64,000 nt of DNA, taken from NCBI GenBank assembly GCA_035552195.1, contig DASZLU010000055.1:62001-126000 (forward strand). Reading direction: 5' to 3'. Positions 1 to 8,607 of this stretch are shown here, piece after piece. A program made the position numbers and the translations under genes. The notes beneath the pieces were generated by a model that worked only from the letters and a program-made list of their open reading frames with translations, made no database searches and was not told the origin of the DNA. This stretch comes from CAIKMD01 sp035552195. GTDB lineage: Bacteria > Pseudomonadota > Alphaproteobacteria > ATCC43930 > CGMCC-115725. Position 1 is the stretch's first letter. Each line of letters starts with the position of its first letter.

Positions 1-1253
1 CCGTAGGACGGTAGGACCCAACCGACGAGAACGGGACCGACGGTCGCGGCGAGGCGCAGCCAGAACGTAGCCCAGGAAATGCCCATGGCCCGCATGCGCG
101 TCGGATAGATTTCAGCGGTATAGAGGAAGATGCTCATGCTGACCGAACCGGTCCACAGCGAGCAGAAGCCATAGCCGAGCATCATGCCGAAGGCGGTGTC
201 GGAGCCGACCAGCCACAGCTCGACCAGCCCCACGACGAGCAGCGCATAGGCACCGACGAACCACAACCGGCGGCCGGTGCGATCGATAAGAAAGGCGCAG
301 AGCAACGCGCCCGCCACGGTGCCGATCGGCGCCGCAACCGCGTAATTCAGCGATTGCTGCAGGCTAAGGTGATAGACCTCGCGATAGACCGTCGGAATCC
401 AGCTCTGCAGGCCCTGCGACACCAGATAAGTCGAGGCCCAGAGCACCCAGACGATCAGCGTCCGATGCAGATATTGGCCCCGAAACAGCTCCACCCAGCG
501 CGTGCGCTGCCCGAGCGGTTGCGCCTTGATCGGCACGACCGGTGGCAACGGATCGCGGCCGTCATGCGAGACGATGCTCTCTATCTCGGCCATGACTTTC
601 TCGGCCTCGTCGATGCGGCCTTTTTGCGCCAGCCAGCGCGGCGATTCTGGGCAGTAGCGGCGCAGGACGAGCGAGACAACCGCCGGAACCGCGCCAATGA
701 TGAACATCCATTGCCAGCCGAGATTCGGCACCACGATCGCGCCGATGACGCCCGCGCCGAGCAATCCGACCGGGAAGATGATCTGGTAGCCGAGGAACGA
801 GCCGCCGCGGCGATCGGCGCGCAGTATCTCGCTGATATAGGTCGATGCGACCGGTATTTCGCCGCCGAGGCCAAGACCTTCGAAGAAGCGGCACACGAAC
901 AGCTCTTGATAATTCGAGGTGAAGGCGCAGGCGAGGCTCATCAACGCATAGAGCGCGATGGTGATCTGCGCCGTCCGGGTTCTCCCGATCCGCTCGGCGA
1001 GCCAGCCGAAGAACAGCGCGCCGAGCGCCTGGCCGAGATTGGCGATCGAGATCAGATAACCGGCATTCGCGGGAGCGAAATGCCATTCGCTGATGAGCAC
1101 TGGCAACACATAGGCCGTGGTCAGCGCATCGAAGCCGTCGAAGAAGATTGCGACGCCGAGGAACGATGTGACCATGACATGCCAGCGCGAATACGGCAGC
1201 CGCTCGAGCCGCGCCGCAATCGACTGTTCGGAAACCCGCGACATCTCGGACAT
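1..1253 (-). CDS. MFS transporter, C-terminus cut by window edge
   Basis: This is a major facilitator superfamily permease of the inner membrane, probably a proton symporter for an organic or aromatic acid. The reading frame starts at the ATG at 1253 (MSEMSRVSEQSIAARLERLPYS) and runs off the left edge after about 417 residues, so the C-terminus is missing. Visible features are hydrophobic segments from about residue 20, the loop-2/3 type motif GWLAERIGRTRT near residue 80, the motif FEGLGLGGEIP that is common in sugar-porter and aromatic acid symporter families, and a second-half loop LIDRTGRRLW. A short G-rich tract lies upstream of the start. The adjacent gene on the same strand is another MFS protein. 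The substrate cannot be told from sequence. Confidence 0.85.
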   Translation of the reverse strand, partial: MSEMSRVSEQSIAARLERLPYSRWHVMVTSFLGVAIFFDGFDALTTAYVLPVLISEWHFAPANAGYLISIANLGQALGALFFGWLAERIGRTRTAQITIALYALMSLACAFTSNYQELFVCRFFEGLGLGGEIPVASTYISEILRADRRGGSFLGYQIIFPVGLLGAGVIGAIVVPNLGWQWMFIIGAVPAVVSLVLRRYCPESPRWLAQKGRIDEAEKVMAEIESIVSHDGRDPLPPVVPIKAQPLGQRTRWVELFRGQYLHRTLIVWVLWASTYLVSQGLQSWIPTVYREVYHLSLQQSLNYAVAAPIGTVAGALLCAFLIDRTGRRLWFVGAYALLVVGLVELWLVGSDTAFGMMLGYGFCSLWTGSVSMSIFLYTAEIYPTRMRAMGISWATFWLRLAATVGPVLVGWVLPSY

Positions 1254-1344
1254 TTTAACCCCCGTTTCCCCCGGCGCCCCTGCAGGCGCGGGCCGAACCA
1301 TCGCAAAGATTGCGCGCCAAGCCAACCCGGGAAAACACGGAAAG

Positions 1345-2907
1345 TTACGGGTTCGGCGAGCGCGCGGGCCGGTTACCCTCATGCGATGTTTTGGGGATCG
1401 TTAGCGCCGCACAGACCGCACTCGCGATGGCCAATCCGGCGGCCACCAGCATGGCGATGCGAAATGCGCGCAGGAAGGAAAGCTCGAACGCGTTCTCGAT
1501 TGCTTGCTTCAGGGTGCCCTCGATGCCGGGCGGCACCGCGGCTTCGGCCAGGCGCGGGATTTGTGCCGCCACCGCAGCGCGCAAATCGGGCGCGAGTTGC
1601 AACGAGACGAGCGACTCATCGACCGCCTGAGCGAAAATGCCGACCGCGAGTGCGCCAAAGAGCGCGATCGCGAGCATGCCGGCGATGCGCGCAACCGCAT
1701 TGTTGATGCCCGAGGCGGTGCCGGCATGACGTTCATCGACCGCGCCCATGACGGCCGTCGTTAGCGGCGCGACACTGATCGTCATACCGATGCCGAGCAC
1801 GAGCATCGACGGAAAAAATGTCGTCCAATACGAGCCGCCGATCCCCGGTAATGCGAGCATTGCCATGCCGACCGCAACGATGACCGGCCCGCTCATCAGA
1901 GGCAGTCGTGCGCCGGTGCGGTCGACGAACGCCCCCGACCAACGCGATAACCCGCCCATGATGAGGCTGAACGGCAGAAAGGATGCGCCCGCGCCGGCCG
2001 CGGAATAGCCCTGCAGACGAATGAGATCGTACGGCAGAAAGAATAAGGCGCCGCTCAGCGCGGCATAGAGCAACAGCGTGATCGCATTGGCGCCGCTGAA
2101 GGCAGGCTTGCGAAACAGCGCGAGCGGCATCATCGGCGTCTTCGCCCGCGCCTCCCACCAAAGAAAGACGGCAAGCACGACGATACCGGCGAGCAGCGGA
2201 CCGTAGACAATCGGCTCGCTCCAACGCGCGTTGCCCGCCTCGCTCGTCCCATAGGCGATGCCGAAAAGGCCGAGGCTCGCGAGCACACCGCCCTGCCAAT
2301 CGATCGCGTCATCGTGTTCGCCGCGACTCTCCGGCACGTGACGCAGCGCGACGCCGATCGCGATCACGGCGAGCGGCAGATTGATGAAAAACACGGCGCG
2401 CCAGCTCAAGGTGTCGACCAAAGTGCCGCCGAGCACCGGACCGAGTGCCGTGGTCAACGCCGAGAACCCGGCCCAGGTGCCGATCGCCTTGCCGCGCTCT
2501 TCCTCGGGAAACGCCGCGCTGATGATGGCAAGGCTTTCCGGCACCAGCAGCGCGCCACCGATACCCTGCACGGCGCGCGAAGCGATCAGGATCGCGGCGT
2601 TCGGTGCCAAGCCGCAAGCCATCGATGCGATCGTGAACAACACCGTGCCGAACACGAAGATGCGGCGACGCCCGAAACGGTCGCCGGCCGCGCCGCCGAC
2701 CAGGATCAACGAACCGAGCAGCAACAGGTAAGCGTTGATCACCCACTGTGCCGCGGCGATCGATACGGCGAGCTCGGACTGGATCGCGGGCAACGCGACA
2801 TTGATGACGGTCGCGTCGATGAATGCCATGCTGGAGCCGAGGATCGTCGCCGCCAGCACCCACGGCCGGCTGCTCTCGGCGCAAAGCACCGCGGCTTGCG
2901 TCGTCAT
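1345..2907 (-). CDS. DHA2-type MFS drug/solute exporter
   Basis: This is a multidrug-type proton antiporter of the EmrB/QacA (DHA2, 14-segment) family in the inner membrane. The 520-residue protein starts at MTTQAAVL, preceded by a GGGGG tract and placed inside a longer open frame; the ATG at 2949 is an alternative start. Motif A (GDRFGRRR) follows the second membrane segment, and the motif C-like stretch GPVLGGTLVD is typical of antiporters. The motif FIDATVINVALP in the first helix is a DHA2 hallmark. It lies just downstream of a glutamine amidotransferase gene on the same strand. No TetR or MarR regulator is nearby to suggest an inducer. Confidence 0.88.
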   Translation of the reverse strand: MTTQAAVLCAESSRPWVLAATILGSSMAFIDATVINVALPAIQSELAVSIAAAQWVINAYLLLLGSLILVGGAAGDRFGRRRIFVFGTVLFTIASMACGLAPNAAILIASRAVQGIGGALLVPESLAIISAAFPEEERGKAIGTWAGFSALTTALGPVLGGTLVDTLSWRAVFFINLPLAVIAIGVALRHVPESRGEHDDAIDWQGGVLASLGLFGIAYGTSEAGNARWSEPIVYGPLLAGIVVLAVFLWWEARAKTPMMPLALFRKPAFSGANAITLLLYAALSGALFFLPYDLIRLQGYSAAGAGASFLPFSLIMGGLSRWSGAFVDRTGARLPLMSGPVIVAVGMAMLALPGIGGSYWTTFFPSMLVLGIGMTISVAPLTTAVMGAVDERHAGTASGINNAVARIAGMLAIALFGALAVGIFAQAVDESLVSLQLAPDLRAAVAAQIPRLAEAAVPPGIEGTLKQAIENAFELSFLRAFRIAMLVAAGLAIASAVCAALTIPKTSHEGNRPARSPNP

Positions 2908-2962
2908 CACACTAACCCCCGTCGGCGGCTTATCTTGCCGGCCCGGCATCTTCGCCCGTGGC

Positions 2963-3763
2963 TCACGTGACAACGCGCGATTGGATCTCGCCGTCGCAAA
3001 CAACCAGCAGCTCGCCCCGGCTGAGCGGCGTCCATTCCTCGCGCGTCAGCGGCACGCTTGCCGCAAGCAACACCGGATGATGGACCTCTTCGACGGTCAC
3101 GCCTCCATGGCCGGCGAAAGGCTGGCCATCGTCGACGTCGTGCTGAATGAGAAAATTCAGCCCCGGCCCGTTCCTCGGCCCCCGGTGATCGCCATGGAGA
3201 AAGGCGTATTCGCCGTCGGAATAGAGAAAATTCGCCATGCCCTCGTGCCGTAGCCGCGCGGCAAAATCGCCGACGACCTCGATCCGCCGCTCGAGCGTGA
3301 GTGGTCGGCCCGCTGCTTGCTGGGCGACCGCCAGCCGCTCCAGCAGCGCGCAGAACGCCCATTCCGAATCGGTATCACCCAGCGGTCGGAAGCGGCCGAG
3401 CGAAAAGTCCGGCGTGGTGAAGATCGCCGGGACGCTGCCATTATGCGCGAAGACATGCGGCTGGCCGCCGAGTTCGCGCATGAAAGGATGGGTGTTGCGC
3501 AGCGCCACATCGCCGCTGGTCGCGCGCCTGATATGCGCGAAGACGAGCTGACTGCGCAGCGACAGGCCTTCGACGAAACCGACCCAAGGACTGGCGAAAG
3601 CGGGCGCAGCATCCTTGATCAGGCGAACGTCGCCGTCTTCGAAATAGCAGATGCCCCAACCGTCCTTGTCGGGACCATCGCCGCCGCCGTGTCGCGCCAA
3701 GGTGCCGAGCGCAAGATTGACCGTTGCCGATCGCTGACTCGACATCGCCAAAAGTTCGCACAT
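2963..3763 (-). CDS. class II glutamine amidotransferase (GATase_4/YafJ-type)
   Basis: This 266-residue protein is a class II (Ntn-type) glutamine amidotransferase domain standing alone. It would release ammonia from glutamine or a related gamma-glutamyl amide. The start at MCELLAMSS is chosen because the catalytic cysteine must be residue 2 after removal of Met, and because GGAGAG lies at the correct spacing upstream. Family motifs are the HIRRATSGD stretch and the NGS in FAHNGSVP that forms the oxyanion region. The closest families are YafJ and EgtC, which act in small-molecule metabolism; no ergothioneine genes are seen here. It is divergent from the FAH gene at 3933 and may form an operon with the downstream MFS exporter. 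Confidence 0.88.
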   Translation of the reverse strand: MCELLAMSSQRSATVNLALGTLARHGGGDGPDKDGWGICYFEDGDVRLIKDAAPAFASPWVGFVEGLSLRSQLVFAHIRRATSGDVALRNTHPFMRELGGQPHVFAHNGSVPAIFTTPDFSLGRFRPLGDTDSEWAFCALLERLAVAQQAAGRPLTLERRIEVVGDFAARLRHEGMANFLYSDGEYAFLHGDHRGPRNGPGLNFLIQHDVDDGQPFAGHGGVTVEEVHHPVLLAASVPLTREEWTPLSRGELLVVCDGEIQSRVVT

Positions 3764-3871
3764 GCTTTGATCTCTCCGCGACGAGATGATGCGAAGAAAC
3801 ACTGTGCTGTCAATTCGTCGACGTCGATCGGGGAATTGGTTGTCGCCGCACGTCAGAGCCGCACCGCGCCT

Positions 3872-3886
3872 TGCCAAATTTTGGCA
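3872..3886. promoter_or_regulatory. perfect 15-bp palindrome, candidate operator
   Basis: TGCCAAA-T-TTTGGCA is a perfect inverted repeat in the divergent promoter region between the amidotransferase (start 3763) and the FAH protein (start 3933), ending 46 bp before the FAH start. The position and symmetry suggest a regulator binding site, but no regulator gene is adjacent. Confidence 0.45.
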
Positions 3887-3932
3887 CCGCGCCTATCGTC
3901 CGCGTCAAATCGCAGGATTGGGAGGTCCTCAA

Positions 3933-4877
3933 ATGAAGCTTTTGTCCTTCGAGAAGAACGGCGCGCCGACGGTTGGCGCCTCTGTCGCCGAGGGCGTGGT
4001 CGACCTGACCGCCTGCCTGCGCACGACCCATCCCAATATCAGCAGCGCCCAGTCGATGCTGCAGATCATCCAATCCGGTCTCGAGATCGACCGCTTCGGC
4101 GAAGAAAGCCTGAGCGAGCTGCGCAGCAGCGGCCGGCTCGCACGCTTCGTGGTCGAGAAGCCGAAATACCTGCCGCCGGTGACCAATCCGCCGAAGATCC
4201 TGGCGCTCGCGCTCAATTTCCAAGAACATATCGACGAGACCAATCTCAAATTTTATGAAGAGCCGATCGTCTTCGCGAAATACCCCAGCAACATGATCGG
4301 GCAGGACGCGGAAATCGAGCTGCCGCCCTTCCCGCAGAAGGTCGATGAAGAGCACGAGCTCGGCCTGATCGTCGGTAAGGATTGCCGCCACATCCGCCCG
4401 TCGCAGGCGTCGGAGTACGTCTTCGGCTGGACGATCTGCAACGACGTCTCGGCCCGCAACCGCCAGCGCGAACGCGGCCAGATGGGCCAGCCCTATGCTT
4501 ATGCCAAGAACCTCGCGACCTTCGCGCCGATGGGTCCGTGGATCGTGACCAAGGAGGAGCTGCCCGATCCGCGCAACCTCAAGATGGATGTGCGCATCAA
4601 CGGCAAGGTCACGCGCAGCGGCAACACGTCGAAGATGATCTTCGATCCTTATCAGGTGCTCGCCTACTGCTCGGACTACACGCCGATGCAGGCGGGCGAC
4701 ATCATCTCGCTCGGCACATTCGCCGGCGACAAGGAAATCAAGGCCGGGGACACCGTCGAACTCGAGATCGAGAAGATCGGCATCCTGCGCAACAAGGTCG
4801 TCGCCGCGAAGGCGCCGTGGCCGAGCTTCACGCAAGACAAGCCGACGGGTCCGTTGGTCAAAGAGAATAATCGGTAG
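3933..4877 (+). CDS. fumarylacetoacetate hydrolase family protein
   Basis: This 314-residue protein has the FAH/HpcE fold, whose members hydrolyse, hydrate or decarboxylate acyl-pyruvate type intermediates of aromatic catabolism in the cytoplasm. The metal triad is intact: the two glutamates in DEEHELGLIVG and the aspartate in CNDVSARN. The start at MKLLSFEKNG is preceded by GGGAGG about seven bases upstream; a longer in-frame extension without a ribosome site is rejected. It stands alone on the plus strand, divergent from the amidotransferase gene and followed by a small palindromic repeat. The exact reaction (hydratase, isomerase or acylpyruvase) cannot be told. Confidence 0.9.
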   Translation: MKLLSFEKNGAPTVGASVAEGVVDLTACLRTTHPNISSAQSMLQIIQSGLEIDRFGEESLSELRSSGRLARFVVEKPKYLPPVTNPPKILALALNFQEHIDETNLKFYEEPIVFAKYPSNMIGQDAEIELPPFPQKVDEEHELGLIVGKDCRHIRPSQASEYVFGWTICNDVSARNRQRERGQMGQPYAYAKNLATFAPMGPWIVTKEELPDPRNLKMDVRINGKVTRSGNTSKMIFDPYQVLAYCSDYTPMQAGDIISLGTFAGDKEIKAGDTVELEIEKIGILRNKVVAAKAPWPSFTQDKPTGPLVKENNR

Positions 4878-4884
4878 CTGAATC

Positions 4885-4955
4885 CCCCCTCACCCTCCTA
4901 TCGCTTCGCGCGGGGTCCCTCCCTCTCCCCAGCGGGAGAGGGTTGAGGTGAGGGG
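4885..4955 (-). repeat. palindromic repeat family A, copy 1
   Basis: A 71-bp GC-rich element with terminal inverted repeats (CCCCCTCACC on one side, GGTGAGGGG on the other) and an internal CTCTCCC/GGGAGAG hairpin. A second copy in the opposite orientation lies at 12187-12259 and matches over nearly its full length. Such elements resemble REP or MITE-type repeats. It lies 8 bp after the FAH stop codon and could also end transcription. Confidence 0.85.
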
Positions 4956-4982
4956 TGCTTCCGCGCCCCACCAAGGCTCACC

Positions 4983-5203
4983 CCTGGGTCTCAAATCGGC
5001 ACGCCGGCCGAGGCCGTCGCCGCGATGAACGACCGGCTCGCCATTCCGCCGACGATGCGGGCCCTTGACCATAAAGGCGACGATCTCGAAGAGCTCGCGA
5101 CCGCGACCGACTCGTATACAAGAGCTTCTCCAACTTCACCGTACCCTTCCACCCCTCGGTCGCCGAGTATCGCGGCCTGGTCGAAGAAGTCCTCGGATAA
5201 CCC
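4983..5203 (+). pseudogene. decayed coding remnants, first part iron-alcohol-dehydrogenase-like
   Basis: The segment 4983-5110 reads in one frame as IGTPAEAVAAMNDRLAIPP followed by TMRAL and an acidic DDLEELA stretch. This resembles the C-terminal helical region of iron-containing alcohol dehydrogenases or maleylacetate reductases. At about 5117 the sense reading moves to another frame and gives SFSNFTVPFHPSVAEYRG, ending at a TAA near 5203. No start codon or complete domain exists. I read this as two fused gene ends left by deletion. The second part has an HP motif reminiscent of TAXI-type binding protein C-termini, but this is weak. Confidence 0.3.
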
Positions 5204-6195
5204 TACTTCATCGGCATCTGCACGACGTAGCGCTTATCGATAATCGTGTCGCCCTCGACGTTGTCCTTGAGCATACCCTGGCTTTTGAACCAAGCGATCT
5301 GGTGCATGACGTCGCCGACATCGACCCGTACCTGGCGATCGATATAGGGCACGGCCGCCCTCACCAGTGCCGGGGTCTGACCGACCGCTTTCGAAATGAG
5401 GTCGAGCACCACCGGCGCGGTCGCTTGATTCTCGCGGCGTTCGTCCTTGTTGGTGAAGGCATCGTGGTAATCCTGCACGCCACGCACATAGGCGCGCAAA
5501 AAGCGGCGAACCATCTCCTGATCGTCATTGGCATGCTTGGCCGATGTATAGACCGCGCCGAGTTGCCAAGGCACGACATCGCCGGCAAAGCCCAACAGCT
5601 TTACTTTTCCCGCATCAAGCGCGGGCGTAAAGACGGTCGACGGCCCCATTGCCGCATCGACCTGGCCGCCCATCACCGCGGTGAGCTGGTTGGGATTGGA
5701 TTGCAGCGCGACAACACGCACGGTCTTGAAATCGACGCCGAAATGCTCGGCGATGAGCGCCCAGGCGTAATGCGGCGCGCCGCCAATTTGCGTCGTCGAC
5801 ACGGTCTTGCCCGCCATGTCCTTGAACGAGCGGAAGCCCTTCTCATAGGCGGCGAGCGATACAAAAGCGCCGTTCGCCTGGAAGCTCGGCCAATCCATCA
5901 CGTAGCCGGCGATGATCTTGAGCGCGCCTTGCCCCGCGAGCGCGTAGAACCCGCCCCCCGGCGGCGTCACACCGATATCAATGTCGCCCGACACGTTGGC
6001 CACGGCGATCGGCTGTGATGAATCGAAGTACACGAATTTCGGCGTTATCCCTTCGGCGGTGAAATAGCCGCGCTGATCGGCGATAAACAATGCACCGGCG
6101 CCGGCCGACTTGATGACGCCGATCTTCACGTCTTCGGCATGGACACGGGGAACGCCGAGCGCAAGCAACGCCGCCAGAAAAACTACGCGCTTCAT
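5203..6195 (-). CDS. ABC importer solute-binding protein (NMT1/SsuA type)
   Basis: This 330-residue periplasmic protein is of the NMT1/SsuA/TauA class that delivers small organic ligands (sulfonates, nitrate, pyrimidine precursors, aromatic acids) to an ABC importer. A Sec signal peptide covers about residues 1-20 (MKRVVFLAALLALGVPRVHA, cleavage before EDVK). The mature part begins KIGVIKSAGAGALFIADQRGYF, the usual first lobe, and later has the AVMGGQVDAAMGPS hinge motif. Its start overlaps the stop of the upstream flavin monooxygenase by four bases, so the two are translationally coupled. No permease or ATPase is adjacent. Confidence 0.9.
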   Translation of the reverse strand: MKRVVFLAALLALGVPRVHAEDVKIGVIKSAGAGALFIADQRGYFTAEGITPKFVYFDSSQPIAVANVSGDIDIGVTPPGGGFYALAGQGALKIIAGYVMDWPSFQANGAFVSLAAYEKGFRSFKDMAGKTVSTTQIGGAPHYAWALIAEHFGVDFKTVRVVALQSNPNQLTAVMGGQVDAAMGPSTVFTPALDAGKVKLLGFAGDVVPWQLGAVYTSAKHANDDQEMVRRFLRAYVRGVQDYHDAFTNKDERRENQATAPVVLDLISKAVGQTPALVRAAVPYIDRQVRVDVGDVMHQIAWFKSQGMLKDNVEGDTIIDKRYVVQMPMK

Positions 6196-7388
6196 CGCAT
6201 CACATCCTCATGGAAAGACTGCCCGAGTAGATGGCGGCCCCATTCGCGGCCATGCATCTCGTGCTGATTGGTGACGTGCTGCCGACCGGCATTGACATCG
6301 GCGAGAATGCGACCGAAGCGGTGTTGAGCGTAAAGCCCGGCGGCGCCGGCGGCTTGAAAGAGACGCGTCGCGAGGGCGCGGCAGCGTTCGGTCGCCGTTG
6401 CCATCTGGAATTTGTATTTCAGCCGCTCTTCCTGCGGCGGCACCTCGCCACGCTCGGCATAAGCGGCAAGGTTGTGCACGTTGCGGTGCAGCAGCAGCTT
6501 CATCTCGTCGATCGCATGATCGGCATCGCCGACCGCGAGCAACGCATCCGGATCCTCGACCGTACGCCGCCCGCCCAGGCGCATCCGCGGCCCGGCGTAA
6601 GCGCGGAAATCATTCAGCATGCCCTGGAGCGCGCCGACCCCGGCATAGGCAACGCCGCCGCCGAAGACCTGGCCGAACGGAATGCGATAGAGCGGTGCGG
6701 TATTCACCGCCTGCCCCGGCCCTTTGCAGACGACATTGTCGCTCATGCGATGGATGCGATAATCCGGCACGAACGCGCCCCCGATGACGATATCGTTGCT
6801 GCCCGTGCCTCTGAGGCCCGAGGTCTGCCAGGTATCAAGTATCTCGTAATCGCTTTTCGGCACGAGATACATGCGCCATTCCGGCATGCCGTCGGCCCGC
6901 GGCGGATCGGCCGGCACGAAGGCGCCGAGCAGCGCCCAATCGCAATAGAGACAGCCGCTGGCGAAAGGCCAGCGGCCGCTGATACGGACGCCGCCTTCAG
7001 CCGGCACGATCTTGCCGGCGGGCGCGAGCGAGAGCCCGACCAGCGTGTTCGATGCTTTGCCCCAGACATCCTGCGCGGCGCGATCGTCGAGCAGCGCCAT
7101 CACCCATTGGGTGACGCCGACGACGCCATAGATCCAGCCCGCCGACATATCGCCCTCGGCGAGGGCCATCTCGATCTCGTAATAGGTGCCGACATCGGTC
7201 TCGTAGCCGCCCCAGCGTTTCGGCTGCAGCGCGCGAAAGAGCCCGGCCGCGCGCATCTCGTCGATCAGGCGATGCGGCACGCGACCCTCGCGGTCGGTCT
7301 CGGCGCTGCATTCGATCAGCTTTGGAATGAAACTGCGCGCGCGGGCGATCAACTCGGCCGATGACGGCGCGGCGTCTTCACGTGACAT
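6192..7388 (-). CDS. flavin-dependent monooxygenase, HsaA/acyl-CoA dehydrogenase fold
   Basis: This 398-residue protein belongs to the group D flavin monooxygenases that have an acyl-CoA dehydrogenase fold, such as HsaA and HpaB-like phenol hydroxylase components. The N-terminal helical domain carries QPKRWGGYE; the middle beta domain carries the family signature VRISGRWPFASGCLYCDWALLG at about residues 133-154; the C-terminal helical domain has TERCRALATRLFQAAG. A GGGAGGA ribosome site precedes the ATG. These enzymes hydroxylate phenols or related substrates with reduced flavin from a separate reductase, which is not visible here. Coupling to a binding protein gene suggests that the ligand imported is its substrate or a precursor. 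Confidence 0.85.
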   Translation of the reverse strand: MSREDAAPSSAELIARARSFIPKLIECSAETDREGRVPHRLIDEMRAAGLFRALQPKRWGGYETDVGTYYEIEMALAEGDMSAGWIYGVVGVTQWVMALLDDRAAQDVWGKASNTLVGLSLAPAGKIVPAEGGVRISGRWPFASGCLYCDWALLGAFVPADPPRADGMPEWRMYLVPKSDYEILDTWQTSGLRGTGSNDIVIGGAFVPDYRIHRMSDNVVCKGPGQAVNTAPLYRIPFGQVFGGGVAYAGVGALQGMLNDFRAYAGPRMRLGGRRTVEDPDALLAVGDADHAIDEMKLLLHRNVHNLAAYAERGEVPPQEERLKYKFQMATATERCRALATRLFQAAGAAGLYAQHRFGRILADVNAGRQHVTNQHEMHGREWGRHLLGQSFHEDVMR

Positions 7389-7488
7389 GGCAACGAATCC
7401 TCCCGCCGCAAAGCCTATGCTGAGGCGTTTCGCCGGACAAGCCGCAAAACCGGCTTGGCGGGCGACTCAGCCCAATTCAGGAGAGCGC

Positions 7489-8457
7489 TTACGGCAGATA
7501 GCCCTTCTCGCGCCAGAAGCGCTCTGCGCCGGGATGGAGCGGCAGATAGAGCGGCCCCTCGACGCTGTCCTTGCACATCGCCTCGAGCGCCATCGGGCCT
7601 TTGCCGTACCACGGAATGCGGTCCTTGCGCGCCTCCAAGGCCTCGCAGAATTTATAGATCATCTCCTCGGCCGCGCTTTCGAGGCAGAAGACCGGCCAGC
7701 CGCTGAAATCGAGCGTCGGCACGTCTTCGGGCAGCGCCTTGAATTCCTGGCGCGTGATCATCGCGCGTTTGAGCCCGTCGGCTTCGAGCGCTTTGAGTTG
7801 CGGCTCGTCGACGGCGAGGAAGCGCATGCCGAGCTCCAACGCGCGATTGGCGAACATCCCCAGCGCCTCGTCCCAGAGCGCGTCGACCTCGCCACGCTCG
7901 ACCGCGCCGATGCGGTCGGGCGCATTCGGCAGACCGTCGCTCGGCACCAGTCTGCCGCCCCAAGAGACGATATCCTCGAGCGACATGCCGTAAGCCGCAA
8001 GCACGCAATTGCAGATGAGATGGACCGAATGATCCGGCTGACCGCGCAGCGATATCTTCAGCGGATATTTCGTGCGCTTCAGATCCGCGATGGTCTTCAA
8101 GCCGGTCGAGGCATTGACCGCGAAGCCGAGCTGATCGAATTGCGGGATCGCCATGATCGAGCGCAGCGCCAGGGGCTTGCCCTTCCACGGCCCCTTGCCC
8201 GACGCCGCCATCGCCAACACGCTGCCGGGATTGCAGATCGCGATATCGGCATCGCCGCTCGCCACCGCATCGATCGAGCCCGGCGCGTCGCTGGCGAAGA
8301 AACGGATCTTCCAATCCTTGGCGCCCTGCACCCGGAAGAGAATCATCGTCTGCTTGTCGGCCCATTCATTGGCCGCGACGAGCTCGCTCGCCACTTCGAG
8401 CATGAGCCGCGAGCGCATGATCACGGGCGTGCGAATGGGATTGGGGAATGTCAGCAA
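7489..8457 (-). CDS. TAXI-family solute-binding-like protein without signal peptide
   Basis: The 322-residue protein resembles the TAXI family of TRAP transporter binding proteins: an ASGDADIAICNPG lobe-1 motif and a C-terminal PLHPGAERFWREKG, where HPGA is the hallmark of the family. It starts at a TTG codon (8457) with GGAGGAGG six bases upstream. The N-terminus MLTFPNPIRTPVIMRSRLML has no hydrophobic core, so no Sec export is predicted, which is unusual for this family. No TRAP permease is visible. It may bind its ligand in the cytoplasm, or it may have lost its signal peptide. It sits between a LigB-type dioxygenase and a flavin monooxygenase on the same strand. Confidence 0.75.
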   Translation of the reverse strand: MLTFPNPIRTPVIMRSRLMLEVASELVAANEWADKQTMILFRVQGAKDWKIRFFASDAPGSIDAVASGDADIAICNPGSVLAMAASGKGPWKGKPLALRSIMAIPQFDQLGFAVNASTGLKTIADLKRTKYPLKISLRGQPDHSVHLICNCVLAAYGMSLEDIVSWGGRLVPSDGLPNAPDRIGAVERGEVDALWDEALGMFANRALELGMRFLAVDEPQLKALEADGLKRAMITRQEFKALPEDVPTLDFSGWPVFCLESAAEEMIYKFCEALEARKDRIPWYGKGPMALEAMCKDSVEGPLYLPLHPGAERFWREKGYLP

Positions 8458-8556
8458 GCGGGGCCTCCTCCTCTATGTGCCGCCTTGAACAGCGGCTTTA
8501 TCCACAACCTATGCGACACCCCGCGCGACAGCAAGCATCGATGCCAAAAGAAAAGA

Positions 8557-8588
8557 AAACGGCCGCGCTTTGTGAAGCACGGCCGTTT
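8557..8588 (-). terminator. intrinsic terminator of the LigB-type dioxygenase gene
   Basis: The arms AAACGGCCG and CGGCCGTTT are perfectly complementary around a 14-base loop. Read on the minus strand the hairpin is followed by a T-rich run (8542-8556). It lies 20 bp after the stop codon of the dioxygenase gene at 8608. Confidence 0.8.
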
Positions 8589-8607
8589 GTTTGACTGAGA
8601 CAACGAT

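Noticed and set aside
354..1706. Long plus-strand open frame of 450 codons
   Set aside because: It lies antisense to two MFS genes with clear family motifs; its translation is rich in Arg, His and Ala, as expected of a shadow frame in GC-rich DNA.
5025..5243. A 72-codon open frame as an intact gene
   Set aside because: Only its first 35 or so residues look like protein; the rest is out of frame with a second remnant and runs into the end of the binding protein gene.
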